Source: Monodelphis domestica
Taxonomy: Eukaryota; Chordata; Mammalia; Didelphimorphia; Didelphidae
Direction of reading: 5' to 3'
Assembly (NCBI RefSeq): GCF_027887165.1
Contig: NC_077227.1
Coordinates: 75,200,305 to 75,264,304 of the forward strand
DNA: 64,000 nt
Shown piece after piece: positions 19,727 to 34,195 of this stretch. The position numbers were made by a program, and so were the translations under genes. Within the stretch, counting starts at the first letter, position 1. Every line of letters begins with the position of its first letter. The notes beneath the pieces are model-generated. The model ran no database searches and was not told the origin of the DNA. It worked only from the letters and a program-made list of their open reading frames with translations.

Positions 19727-20695
19727 TGTTACAAGGGAATCACTTTAAAAGACTGATATATATTAATTTAAGGTCGCCAAGGAATCAGCTATGTAATTCC
19801 TAAATGAAAAACTCAAGTCAGCCGTCAGTCTTTTCTTGGAGTTTAATTACAATAGGAGCAAGAAAGGAATTAGAGATATATATATAGAGAGAAAGGGGAG
19901 AGAAGGGAATAGGGCTTAAATACCCCTTCTGTTTAGGCTGGGCCAAAAGGCCCAAGCCCTTAGATAGCTGGGGCAAAGAAAAGAGATCAGTCCCTTTCAC
20001 TCACGTGTCCAAAATGGAGAAACAGTCTCAGAGGCCCCCACCTTCAGCTTCCTTCAGAGCAAGCTTCCTCAGAGCCCAGGAACCACCGACCAAAAACTCA
20101 ACCACCTCCCTCCCGAGTCTCCAGACCCTCCTATCTTTAAGGACACCATCCAAGTTGCCTCCCCTCAGTCCTCACATCTACCAATCACTCTTCATCAATT
20201 TCCCTGTCAATGGAGGCTCTCGCTTAACCCAGGACCGCCCAGAGGTTTCTGGCTTTTGCACATGTCTGTTGAAGGTCATATTTTTCAAATGATTAAATCT
20301 TTACTCTTTTGTTACAGCCCTTTCTAAATCCTGTTAACTTGAGTATGGTAGAGATTGGAATAATTAAATTTTGATCTAGGCTGCAGCCCTTACTCAATCC
20401 TATTAGGACTGAATAGGGTGGAGATTTATTCCAAGTATCTCCATTGTATCAATTCTAAAATCAATCAAGACTCAAAGAAATTCCTGTTCTATGCTCAAGC
20501 ATAGGTCAAAGTCCTTTCCATTGTTCAGCAAAGGGTTTCTGTCCTAAAGTAATCTTAAGAAGGGAAGAGAAGGAACCTCCCATGCCAATGGAGTTCCCAT
20601 TCCAATAGACTATCAGTAAGAAATTTTCCAAGTATGAAATATCCCAATGGTGAAATTTTCAACAATTATAAGTCTAAGGAAATTTGAGGTTTACA
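19727..20695 (-). repeat. 5' LTR of the young provirus
   Basis: 969 bp, equal in length and, as far as I can read, in sequence to 14236-15204. Its outer end (TTTACA at 20690-20695) is followed by TCTG, the same four bases that precede the other LTR. Confidence 0.93.
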
Positions 20696-21520
20696 TCTGT
20701 CATAGTATCATGGTTCGTTTATTATATAGGTTTTTTGGTACATGCTTCTTTGACACACAATCAATCTTCTACATATGTGACATTCTACAATTTGATTTGA
20801 TATTATCAAATCACCTAAACAACACTCTTGTGATGTTACTATAACAAAGAACTCTGTGGTCATTTAATAGGTTTCTACAACACTCTGTGATTTGTTTGTT
20901 AGTACCCCTTGACCTGCTAAGAGGATCATTGTGCTTTTGGTCAGCTTTCACTATCAACCATAATTTCTTGGGAGATGAACAACAAAACATATTCCTATCT
21001 AGGTGTGAGGACTTAAAGCAGACCAGTTTTAGGGTTTTCCTCAATTTATGTTCTGTTTTTCTTGTGTTGCTTTCAAGTGCCTAGCAATGCTACTTGGCTT
21101 CTGTTCCAACAAATTCATTGGAGTGTCGTAACTGTAGGAAAAGATTCATTATAGTACTCAAGCTTTTGGCTGGTGTTTATTGTAGGGCCTTGGAGCGTGT
21201 CTTGTGCTTGAGAAAGGAGGGGTCATGGGCAATAATCTTTTGGCTTTAATTCTATAATTGCAGTCTTTTGGGGGTAATAACCTAAGGGGCTTAAAGTAGG
21301 GTATATATTTATTGATCCTATAATTATTTGCGCTCATATTATTTCTCCTGTATTGGAGAGAGAATAATAATCATAACAAATCCATTAGTGGGGAAAATTT
21401 GGGGAGAGAAGTCACAGAGGGGGATCAACAGGGGGCCCTCATTCTGGGGTCTGCTTTGCTGACCTTACTTTCCTCAGACCGTGACCTTGTCAACTGGTTG
21501 GGGTATGATGGCCTCCAGCA
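20696..21520 (-). repeat. Betaretrovirus-like LTR (family Y), main part
   Basis: On the - strand the LTR starts TGCTGGAGGCCATCATACC at 21520 and runs to 20696, then continues at 14235-14114 across the provirus. It matches 38105-39542 (TGCTGGAGGCCATCATACTG) and 57532-58491 (gttatgattattattctct, gagaaataatatgag and tataataaac blocks). A polypurine tract (complement of tctcctccctttttgttttt, 21521-21540) abuts it, so it is the 3' LTR of the - strand ERV whose env lies at 21560-22585. Confidence 0.85.
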
Positions 21521-21559
21521 TCTCCTCCCTTTTTGTTTTTTTAAATTAAATGACTTCAT

Positions 21560-22585
21560 CTAGATTTGGACTTGATGTATGGTGAATCTTAGGCATCGGG
21601 TGATAATTGGAAATCAAACAAGGATGAGAAAAAACAAGACGAGCAAATCCACAGGCAGTAAGGGTGTGAATGAGACTATTATGAGATACATAGGAAGAAA
21701 CACTGTCATAAAATGAATTTGCAATAAATGAGGCCAAATAAAGGGAAGTACAACTTCCTTATGGCTAATATCCATAATTTGTCTATGCAGTGTTTTCAGG
21801 TCAAAGAGAATTCTGAGTGGTTCCAAATTCCAAAGATGTGCTGTTGTATATTCTCCCAAGGAATATCTGATTGTTTATAAGGAAGGGGAGAAACACAAAT
21901 CTATTTGTACTCAGTATGGCACTTTGATTTAAATCTCACTTATATTTTCTAACTGATTGCCAATACAAATGATGACTTCTTCTAAGACATTTAAACAAGC
22001 CTCTAACCCCCTATCTATGTGTTCTTGGGTTAAGAGGACAAGTGAAACATTCTTAGAGAGATTGTCTACATGTTGTGTAGTGTGGACTGTTTGAACAAGA
22101 GCAGTAGGGGATGCAGCCAAGGATGTGATTACTGAAATAAGAGCAGTTATATCCAGAATTAAGGCTCCAATAAAACGTTTAGGACGAATTAGATTGTTAG
22201 AAATTTGTTGTAAGGCATAAACACCTGTATCATCATACCAATCAGTTTTCAAATTCACAGGGAGCATAATAAATGGTGGTTGTTTAACAATGAATACAGT
22301 GGTTGCAGAAATAGATGGATCAATACAGTTTGTCAAAATACATCCTGAACAAGAAATCTTAAAAGTTGTGGGAGATTCATGTTGTAAGGAGGAGAACCTG
22401 CTGTTTGTTTGAATAAGCAAAGCATGGGGAGATCTAACACATGTATGGACATATCGGAAGTCTTTTTTGTTGTTGGGATGCAACAAAACAGCAGGACGAA
22501 GCAAGGCAATCAATCTCCATGAAGAGAAATGAGTGATGGAAGACTGGAGGTTTTCAAAAAAGACCAAAAGGGGTGAGAGCCACAT
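21560..22585 (-). pseudogene. env: Betaretrovirus-like env, broken
   Basis: A 218-codon open frame at 22585-21929 covers the end of the surface subunit and the start of the transmembrane subunit. A cysteine cluster (CSGCILTNC) lies at residues 79-87. RPKR at 134-137 is a furin-type cleavage site. A hydrophobic, Ala/Ile-rich fusion-peptide-like stretch occupies 138-158, and a heptad-rich helix continues to about 215. The frame then ends; the remaining ectodomain and the membrane region continue in other frames down to about 21560 (short frames with WNLEPLRI and LASFIANSFYD). The SU N-terminal part is missing. Layout and wording fit class II (ERVK/MMTV-like) Env. The polypurine tract and 3' LTR follow at 21540-20696. 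Confidence 0.82.
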
Positions 22586-22669
22586 GGTATCATACCAACT
22601 GGATATTGGCTCTTCAGAGGGAAAAATCTGATTAACTTTGGTCCAATTAATTTAATTTATTCTTTATTA

Positions 22670-22819
22670 CTAGGGTGCGAACAAGTTAATGCATTGTATA
22701 ATAACTCAACCATTATGGCATGCTATCTATCAGCTTTAGCATCTAGAATTCCAATTTGTTTTACTGCACAAACTCATGCCCCCATACTTTGTCTTATAAG
22801 GGGTAAAGTTAGGGGTTAT
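22670..22819 (+). pseudogene. env: Env surface-subunit fragment, betaretrovirus-like
   Basis: On the + strand a short frame begins near 22670, includes VNALYNNSTIMAC and TAQTHAPILCL, and ends at a stop near 22820. Cysteines and an N-glycosylation site (NNST) suggest an Env surface fragment, probably the upstream part of the + strand env that continues after the LTR at 22841-23544. Assignment is by general character only. Confidence 0.4.
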
Positions 22820-22840
22820 TGACTGAATATATTGTACTAG

Positions 22841-23544
22841 TGGTCACCAGGGATTAATTCAATCCCAATAAAATGCTCAAGTCAGTTTGGGATTTCTATG
22901 GAGGTTTAATTACAATAGAGGGAAGAAATTAAGAAGAGAGAGAGAAAAGGAACTGGACTGCTCTGGCAAGCCAGATAGGAGTTCAGAGGCCTGGGCCAAG
23001 GGGCCTTCTCAATCTAGCTTGGCTTCCAGCCAATCCAGCTTGGCCTCCTCCAAGATAAGGAGCCTCCTAGAAGGATAGCGTTTTAGGAGGTAAAGGAAAA
23101 AGGAATCAGCCTAAACCACTCACCAAGCATGCTAAGAACTTCTCCCAGTCATCTCACTGGCAAGCCATAAAATGCCAAAACCCAACAAGAACTGCAAGCA
23201 CACCAAATGTCACCCAGCACTCCCCACAATGCCAACAGAGACCAATGTCACTGTGAGTGAGAGTGAAAATGAGAGCCATGTCTCTGTGAGAGAGCCCGGA
23301 GAGAGGAAGTGACATGAAATATATAGACCATTCTTTACATCACTTCCTGCATCTCACATGTACCAATGGTAGCTTAAGCTTGACTTAGGACAGCCCAGGG
23401 GGTCTTTTTTTTTTTGTCACTTGCTAGCCCATGTCTGTCATAGGCCATCCTCCTTAACAACTTAATCCTTAAGTAGGGGTGTATACATTCCTGGTTGTTA
23501 GGATTTTAAAGACTAATCAGGGTAGAAAAAATCTAAAATTCACA
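22841..23544 (-). repeat. LTR, family U, copy 2 (- strand)
   Basis: Reads on the - strand TGTGAATTTTAGATT...CCTGGTGACCA; 704 bp. It shares with copies 1 and 3 the tgtatacacccc start region, the ccctgggctgtcctaag block and the acttgagcatt...attgggattg end. It lies between two env-like fragments of the + strand. I could not find matching duplications at the two ends. Confidence 0.8.
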
Positions 23545-25033
23545 GTCTTAAGCTACAGCCTAAGGAAAAAATGGGTCCATGATAAAAGTAATAATTATGG
23601 GTTGTGGTGGATGATTACAAAACTTTCTATTCATGTTGATGAAATAAAAAATCCTGTACAGTAGCCAAAGGCCTCTCTATGTCAAAATTTATCTTGCATA
23701 TGAAATCAATTCCCTCCATGGGAATAATGTTATTCTTTCTTACCTGTATATATAAACATTTTCAATAATCTTTCTATAATTTCTAGTTATCTGCACAGTT
23801 GGGGAAAGCACCTTAGTGAAAGTATTCCATCATACTTTCTGGGAGCTTTTCCAGAAGAAATTTTACAGGCAGAAAATACAGAGAACTCATACTATGGAGA
23901 GCCTTTGCTGCTTTAGGAGGAATCTATAATGTTGGATTTAGGGGGCCTATAAAAGGAGGGGTTGTCATATCACAAAATTATACTCATCTTCAAGGTTAAA
24001 TATGGGTAATTGTAATCACCAAATGACTGTATCATGTTTAAATCTCATGTATCAATTTAAACAATAACATTATTGGAAAGCATGGAATGTAACATGTGGG
24101 GGACCAAGGGGTTAAATCCCCCCAAACTCCCCCTCCTGTCCTCTTGAAAAGCTCAGGAAGAGGACACAGTTGCAGAGAAGAGAACAACACAACCTTGATA
24201 AAGATATGAAGGCAGAGAGTAATTCCCTCCCTGGCTTCAGATGCCAGGCTTTAGTCAAAATTATTTTTTGTTGGCTGTTTGATTCCCATAATGAGCTAGC
24301 TTGATAGAGAAGATAAATAATACATTGCTTCTGGCTCAGAGAGAGTCAGGAGCCTGAGAGACAGAAGCCTGATGGAGGAGAATCATGATGGAGTAAACCA
24401 AGATTGTTAGAAGCCTGCTGTTGCTAAGTGTCATTGTTTTAACCCTCTGTTATCTCTCACCCCTGTCTCTGATTCAAGATCCCTAATGCGACACTCCAGC
24501 CCACATTTAACTGCGATAAATTGCAATAGTAACATGTCTCAATTGTAGTATGACTCAATGTATTAATGGCTCAAGCAAATATGTATTGATAATTGAACAG
24601 CCATCATTGGCATTTCTATCTCTCAAACCTAATTCTGAATGGTTTCAGTCCTCTGCAGATCATTCTTTTAGTTTACTGTATGAATCATTTAAGCATCCTA
24701 AGAGATTTATAGGAATGTTTTATACTTGGTCTCATTTCATTAGCCAGTTTGTTTATGTCTATAACTGTATCAGCCATTACTGTGCAGACTGAAATTCATT
24801 ATGCTAAATATATTGAACAATTAGCTAGAAATGTATCAACAGCTTTCTCTATCCAGGAAAGAATTAACAAGGACTTAGCCAACAAAGTGGATCTCCTTGA
24901 GCTATCAGTCTTATATCTGGGAGATGAGTTAGAAGCCATAAAAACTCAATTGGCATTGAAGTGTGACTATAGATTTGTTAAAATCGGAATCACTCCATTC
25001 CCTTTTAATGAGTCTAATGACAAACTATCCTGA
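23545..25033 (+). pseudogene. env: Second betaretrovirus-like env (+ strand), broken
   Basis: This env is homologous to the one on the other strand but diverged. HPKRFIG near 24694 matches the RPKRFIG cleavage/fusion region, and the segment NVSTAFSIQERINKDL...LGDELEAIKTQL (24830-24955) matches its heptad helix. The frame shifts just after the cleavage site. Between 23545 and 24094 the surface-subunit part survives in fragments (for example near 23850-23960); a TG...CA insertion lies at 24095-24505. The cleavage motif has His instead of Arg at its first position. A polypurine tract and an LTR follow at 25368-25894. Confidence 0.75.
24095..24505 (+). repeat. Possible solo LTR inside the + strand env
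   Basis: A 411-bp block starts TGTGGGGGACCAAGGGG and ends CTCCAGCCCACA, and interrupts env coding sequence. TG/CA ends and size fit a solo LTR. The flanks (gtaaca left, tttaac right) are not an exact duplication and no other copy exists in the window. Confidence 0.45.
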
Positions 25034-25381
25034 CCTAAGATGGGAGCCAGACTTTTTGGAGCATGGCACTCCAGTAACATGTCAATGGTCATACAAGATT
25101 TATTGCAGTCACCTATTTTATTGAAGATAGTAAGGTTCCTTATGCAAATCTGAAATCAACAGAAGATTCTATACTCAATACTTTTAAGTCTCTTAACCCT
25201 TTTGGAAATCTGTCTCCAATATTAATACCTACTATTCCTGTTTTGTTATAATCCATATATATATATATTTACATATATATATAATGTTTTCTCTTTTATG
25301 ATGACTCATTATGCTCACTATTAACAATGTTAAGACTTCAGTGCATGAAATGCAGCTTCTTAATAAAAAAAAAGGAGGATA

Positions 25382-25894
25382 TATGGAGGAACCCAGGACA
25401 AGTTAGACCCACTGAGGAAAGCAGCCATAAAGACATGCTTGTAAGTTTGCCTGGGATTTTCTACCAATGCCAAATCTCATATCTGCAAAGTGTTGTCTGG
25501 CTGAAACTCAAATAAGGAGAATTCCTGAAGATGTTCTCTCCAAATGGTCATAATAAAACCTTGAGCTGTTCCTTATTTTGAAGACCAAAGAAACCTTTGT
25601 AATATCATGACCAATGACTCAGACTCTCCTTCCCCTGTTTCCTGTAAAGTCCCAAAGTTCAACTGTCATTTCCTCTATTGCTTGAGAAAAATATAAAATG
25701 TAAGACTAAACTTTGAATAAATGAAACCATAGCTCTTAATTTAGTGCTGTGTGTTTTCTGCTCAGACCTTCTTCAGTTACACAGCTCCTGGTTTTCTTTT
25801 TTATCTCTATCTCTTTCTATCTCTCTCTTGCTCAGAATTGGCCTCCTTGTAAGCTGATTCTCTCAGCAAAACTGTCAGTGGGTTAGCCCCAACA
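25382..25894 (+). repeat. 3' LTR of the + strand env-bearing ERV
   Basis: The purine tract aaaaaaaaaggaggat (25365-25380) is followed by an LTR-like block starting TATGGAGGAACCC and ending GCCCCAACA. It has tataaaatg near 25692 and aataaatgaaacc near 25716, so promoter and polyadenylation signals are in order. It is not closely similar to families U or Y. Confidence 0.7.
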
Positions 25895-29172
<3,278 letters not shown>

Positions 29173-30533
29173 TGTGAAAATTAAATTAACTCTTCCCTGA
29201 TTGTGAAGATTAAATTAATTCTCCTCTGCCCAATTTTAGATTTAATCACCAAAAGTGTACACATCCCACTTAATCTTTAAGTGGGGGAGGTCTGTGACCC
29301 ACGTGTTGTAATAGATGATATTGGAGGGTATATTTGATGGATACTAGATAACTAATGGATCAGGTAGTTATCTTCTTTTTGCCTACCCTCCTCCCTTTTA
29401 TACCTCCCTTCCTCCTCTCTTCCAATTTCCCTTCTTCCCCTCTTCTTCCCTTCAGTTTCTTCTTCTCCCTTCTTCTTCAGCCTCCTTCTAAGTCACTCAG
29501 GATGAGTTATGATGTTTCAGAGGAAATACTCTTTTCTCTTCTTTATCTCAAGTAAGGGTTTATTGGGGAAAACAGGAAAGATGGAATATGAAGGTAAGAG
29601 GGGTGGGATTTCCCTATTATCTATAGTGAGTCTTGGGTTGGAGGATATTGAGAGAAATGGCAATTCAGTCACTAGCATGAAACAGAGCAAGCCAGAGTGA
29701 GATATATGGACTATTGTCCTTCTTCTTCTTCCTTCAAATCAGCCAGGCCACCTCCAGCTTAACTATCCCAAGTCCCAGAGATAAACCCAGCTTCTTCCTT
29801 CAAAGTCACCACCATCAACCCAAAGCCCAGAAAAAAAAAAAAACCAGAACAAACAAACAGCCATTGTTGGCTTGGCTCCAAGTTGCTTTTCTGGTAACAT
29901 TCCAAATGGAATTTTCTTTTGATTTACATCTGACCCATCTCCAGCTTCTGTCCTTTGCATGCATGCCTCTTCCACGGTGTGCAATAGTGGGTGACAAATC
30001 GGAATCAACTGACTTCCCCCTGGGCAGTCCTAAGCAAAGCTTTAGACTATAATTTGTCCATGTAAACTGTAGAGGAAGGCACAGGAAGTGATGCAAAGAG
30101 GCATCTTTAGAGTTACAACTTCCTGTGAGGAGCTTCTTCATTCTTCAGAGTTGAGAGTTTGAGTTGGAAGCTGATGAAGAATCTGCTTCCTGGACCTGAA
30201 ACCTTGGACTTGGTGAGACTGTTCTTAAATCTCTCCCTTTGGACTGACACAAGATGAGTGAAAAAGGCTGACTCCTTTCCTGCATTTTCTGAAGGGACTA
30301 GCCTTGAGAGAAGCTTCCTGTATACCCAGGTCCTTGGCTCAAAGCTGAGGCCCCCTACTAAGGGCTAATTAGTCCTGTCTGTGTTTAGCCAGGGGTTGGA
30401 GCAAAATACTTAGTGCTTAGGCTAGATATCTTACCCTATCCTTTGTCTCATTTTCTTACTCTCACTCTTTCTATATTTTGTAAATAAATTGTTAAAATAA
30501 ATCTTTTTAGATTAATTAAATGTCTGGTGACCC
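29173..30533 (+). repeat. LTR, family U, copy 3, with an insertion
   Basis: Starts TGTGAAAATTAAATT and ends near CTGGTGACCC. Family-U blocks occur on both sides of a gap: ggtctgtgacccacgtg (29291) on the left, then gggtgacaaatc (29989), ccctgggcagtcctaagc (30019), aggaagtgatgcaaag (30082) and gtaaataaattg (30480) on the right. The first 60 bp contain a tandem repeat of the tgtgaa(a/g)attaaattaa unit. The gap is filled by an unrelated 670-bp insert (29312-29985). Confidence 0.75.
29312..29985. mobile_element. Unclassified insert within LTR copy 3
   Basis: Comparison with copies 1 and 2 shows that about 670 bp has been inserted into the LTR. The insert is bordered by gtaatag (29305-29311) and gcaatag (29984-29990), a probable 7-bp target duplication with one change. 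It contains a long pyrimidine-rich stretch (29380-29485) and an A-rich block (29829-29860). I recognise neither coding sequence nor a known family. Confidence 0.5.
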
Positions 30534-30959
30534 TATTCTTAAATAATCCAGTCCAACCTTTAATAATAACCCCTTATATTTCTCCCACTTACAATATATT
30601 TTAGCAAATGTGAAATAGTCATAAAAGAAGGATGCTTCACTTGAAGAATAAAACCTAAAGGTAAAGGAGAGAGGGAAAGAATAGCTATATTCAAGCATTT
30701 GAAAGTCTGTCCCAGGAAAGAGAGATTAGAATTGTTCTGTATGGCTACAGAGGGCCCAACCAGGAGCATTGGTTAAGGATTGCAGAGAAATTTATTTAGG
30801 TTCAGTGTAAAGAAAAACTTAATATTTAGAGCTTTACAAAAATAGTATATAGACTTCTTTAAGAAGTAGTTAGTAGCTTGGAAGGTGCTCCTTTCATCAT
30901 AGCTACGGAGCCCAACTTTAACTGTTTTTTAAGTTAAATGAAAAGGTAAAAGCTGGAAA

Positions 30960-31270
30960 ATGATCAAACAAAAAAAAGAAAAGAAAAAAAGAAAATCAAC
31001 ATAGATAGTCATTCTGGCAACAAGGAAGACAAAAACACAAACTCAGAAGACAACAGAGTCAATACTGCTGCATCTAAAACCAACAAAAATGAGAATTGCT
31101 CTCAAGCCTCCCCACCAAAATTAATGGAGCAGCTCAAAAAGGATTTTAAAAATGAAAGAATGGTAGGAGAAAATGGGGGAAAAAATGAGAGTGATACAGG
31201 AAAATCATAAAAAAGGGATCAGAAGCTTGGTAAAGAAGGCAAAAAATTACATAAGAAATTAATATAGTAC
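30960..31270 (+). mobile_element. L1 ORF1 N-terminal fragment
   Basis: A decayed + strand frame rich in Lys, Asn and Ser (for example NKEDKNTNSEDNR and PPKLMEQLKKDFKNERM) resembles the N-terminal part of a marsupial L1 ORF1 of a subfamily different from 32581-33501. The flanks 30534-30959 and 31271-31880 show nothing recognisable apart from a poly-C run at 31493-31505. Confidence 0.5.
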
Positions 31271-31879
31271 ACAAATGGGACAGTGAGGCATGGACGTTTT
31301 CCCACCACCCCCACCTCCTTAGGCGACACCTGTTATGGACCCAAGAGGGAGTGTACACCTGAACAAATTTTCACCACTGGCTCCTCAGTGGGCACTAACC
31401 ATGGGTTGTAGGACTCCTTCCACTTTGCTTACCCAAATTCTCTGAGCCAAAGTAAGCTTTTCTAAAACTGCAGACTGGTAAGCTTACTTTGTCCCCCCCC
31501 CCCCCATTCTTTTTTTAAAGGGATATCCCAAATTAAGATAAGGGGATTGATTGACTTTATACTTAAATTATCTGGCTTAACAAGCTCTAGAGCAATTATG
31601 TAAATTTTGTTAGAAATATATGCTATATTTTAAATTTTAAACCCTTAATTTTTCTCTGTTTTTACTTTTATTTCACCCAAACTAGAAAAAGCCTATAGTT
31701 ACTTTTAATTCCTCTTTTCAGTTAGTCATCCGTGATAAAAAATATTGCTAGGTTAAAAATAAAACCAAGGAGAGATTTAGAAGAGTTCTTTGTTTACCTT
31801 TCTTGCTTGCTTTTGTCCCAGCTTTGGACAAATAAAGACATTTTCCTGGCCTTTACTATTATTTTGGGGAATGAAAGCA

Positions 31880-32026
31880 CTATATTCAGGATGGCTTGAT
31901 GAAAAGGCAAGACTAGGGCAAAGAACTGGAAATTGAAGGGATGTCCATCAGTTGGGGAATGGCCAAACAAATTGTGGTACATGTTGGTGATGGAATACTA
32001 TTGTGCTATAAGAAAAAACAAGCAAG
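31880..32026 (+). mobile_element. Old L1 3' fragment, left half
   Basis: Contains ggatgtccatcagttggggaatggccaaacaaattgtgg, a well-known L1 ORF2/3' UTR block that recurs at 36980-37040. It is interrupted after aacaagcaag (32017-32026) by the L1 at 32027-37536 and resumes at 37537. Confidence 0.85.
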
Positions 32027-32580
32027 GGTACTTCCAGGTAAACATGGCTGCAGTCTAGATGAAGGACACTTCCTCTCCTCACTACCTACTGATACAGACT
32101 ACCCCAAAAAGTAAAAAAAAAAAACCCAAATTCATATGAACGAAGGGACTGTACAGTGGGGCACAGCATTGAAGGGACATGGGATTTGGGCATTTCCACA
32201 TCATAAGGGGGTGAAAAAGCTTCCACCAAATTCGAGCTAATCCATCTTCCCCCACCCCACCTACAGGGCCAGAATCAGAGCCAGCGTGAGCTAGAATTAG
32301 TGAGTGAGTGAGGGGCACCTCTGGGTCCTTGGAAGCTGACTGAGACCACTGAGGACCTACCCTTGATAGCAGCTAGACCTGAGGCCCCAGCAGGCTGAGG
32401 AGCACAGACCATGGACACCAGCAGGGAGATAGCACAGAGAGGGGCAGCAAACAGCAGAAGCTACAGAGACTCGAGAATTGGTCTCAGCCAAAATCCTTGC
32501 TTCTTAGATCCATACAAAGAAAGCCTGCCCATTTCACTCAGATTTCTAAATGAAAAGGGAAGTAAAAAACCATAACAGTA

Positions 32581-33501
32581 ATGGCAAACAGTACGCAGGA
32601 ACAACAACTTCCCAACACCAAGAAAAACAAGAAAAAGGGGTTGATCCTGGATAATTTTTACAGAGGAAAAACTCAGGTTACAGAAGAAAAAGAAGAGGAA
32701 ATACAAATAAATGCACCAAAATCTACCCCCCCAAAAGGAAATTGTCCACAAGCTCTTGAAGAATTTAAATTGGAGCTTATCAAAAAGATGGAAGCCTTCT
32801 GGCAAGAAAAGTGGGAAATAGTTCAAAAAGAAAATAATAGTTGAAAGGACAAGAACTCCCAATTGGAGAAACAGCTGGAAGCCACAAAAAGCAGGATAGA
32901 CCAAACTGAAAAGGAAAACCAGTCCTTAAAGACCAGAATTAGGCAACTGGAAGCCAATGCTCTTGCAAAACAGCAAGAATTAATAAAGCAAAGTCAAAAG
33001 ACTGACAAAATAGAAGGAAACATAAAATATCTCATTGAAAAGATGATGGATCAGGAAAACAGAGCATGAAGAGACAATTTGAGAATCATTGGTCTACCTG
33101 AAAACACAGCAATAAACAGAAATTTTGACATCACACTACAAGAACTTATCCAAGAAAACTGCCCTGATGTTCTTGAACAAGGGGGCAAAATAGACATTGA
33201 AAGAGTTCATAGAACACCCTCTACACTAAATCCTCAAAAGACAACTCCCAGGAATATAATTGCCAAATTCAAGAGCTTCCAAGATAAGGAAAAAACTTTA
33301 CAAGAAGCCAAAAAGAGACAATTCAGATATCAAGGGGCACCAATCAGGATTACACAAGATCTGGCAGCTTCTACACTAAAAAAACCACAAGGCTTAGAAT
33401 ATGATATTCAGAAAGGCAAGAGAATTGGGTCTTCAACCAACAATCACCTATCCATCAAAACTTACTATATACTTCTAGGGGAAAGTATGGGCATTCAATA
33501 A
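32581..33501 (+). pseudogene. L1 ORF1 protein, two in-frame stops
   Basis: One frame runs from the ATG at 32581 to 33501 (about 306 codons), interrupted only by TGA at 32842 and 33067. The N-terminal part is basic (NTKKNKKKG). A heptad coiled coil follows (about 32860-33060; IDQTEKENQSLKTRI). The RRM begins after the second stop (RIIGLPENTA) and the C-terminal domain contains KRQFRYQGAPIRITQDL. ORF1p is the RNA-binding trimeric chaperone of L1. Both stops replace a residue that relatives carry as a codon compatible with CGA, fitting CpG decay. No frameshift is seen. Confidence 0.88.
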
Positions 33502-34195
33502 AATGGAAGGTTTCCAAGTGTTTGTAAATAAAAGTTCAGAACTAAGTGGAAAATTTGATATTCAAACACAAAGATCAAGAGAAACATAAAAAGGTAAATA
33601 AGAAAGAGAGGGAGAAGGGGAAAATTTTTTTTTATTCAAACTTTCTTCTTTAAGGGCTTCAATGAGATCAAAGTATTTATATTAGTATATGGGGGAAATG
33701 TTATTTGTAACTCTCAAAAATTATATTCACTATTATAGTAATTAGAGGAATCATTCACAGGAAGATATTGGGGTAATAAGTGCTATAAGATGATATGCAA
33801 AAAAAAAAAAGAAAAAGGGAGGTGAGAATCAAAGATGGCACCAAGAGATACTTGAAGAAATAAAATAAATAGGATAATCTTTATCACACAAAGATACACA
33901 TGGGAAGGGTACAATTCTGAGAGTGAAGAGCATCTAGATCCATTGGGGATATTGAATTCTATCTTACCCTACAGGGAAAGTAAGAAGGGAAAACTAAGGG
34001 GAGTAGGGGGAGAGGGAGTACAAAAAGGGAGGAAAAGAGAGGGGAGGGAACTTAACAGACCCTAAAAAAATAAGAAGGGAACAAAAAGGGAAGGGGCAGA
34101 AAGGGAAGCTTATTAAGGACCGGGATTAGGTGGACTGGTTTAAAAGGATCTAGCAAAAGAAGAAAGGACAGAACTAGAAGAGGATATCAAAATGT

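Larger units (their letters stand above)
14236..20695 (-). mobile_element. Young pol-deleted gammaretrovirus-like provirus
   Basis: A complete insertion of 6460 bp on the - strand, flanked by TCTG at 14232-14235 and 20696-20699. Order on the - strand: 5' LTR (20695-19727), primer site (19723-19706), leader with a SINE piece, gag (19210-17144), an integrase C-terminal remnant (about 17095-16582), a 1.4-kb non-coding segment, polypurine tract (15215-15205), 3' LTR (15204-14236). The two 969-bp LTRs look identical at every point I compared, including both internal 60- and 95-codon chance frames, so the insertion is recent. Protease, reverse transcriptase, RNase H and the integrase core are missing, and no env is recognised. 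It therefore needed enzymes from another element to move. Confidence 0.9.
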
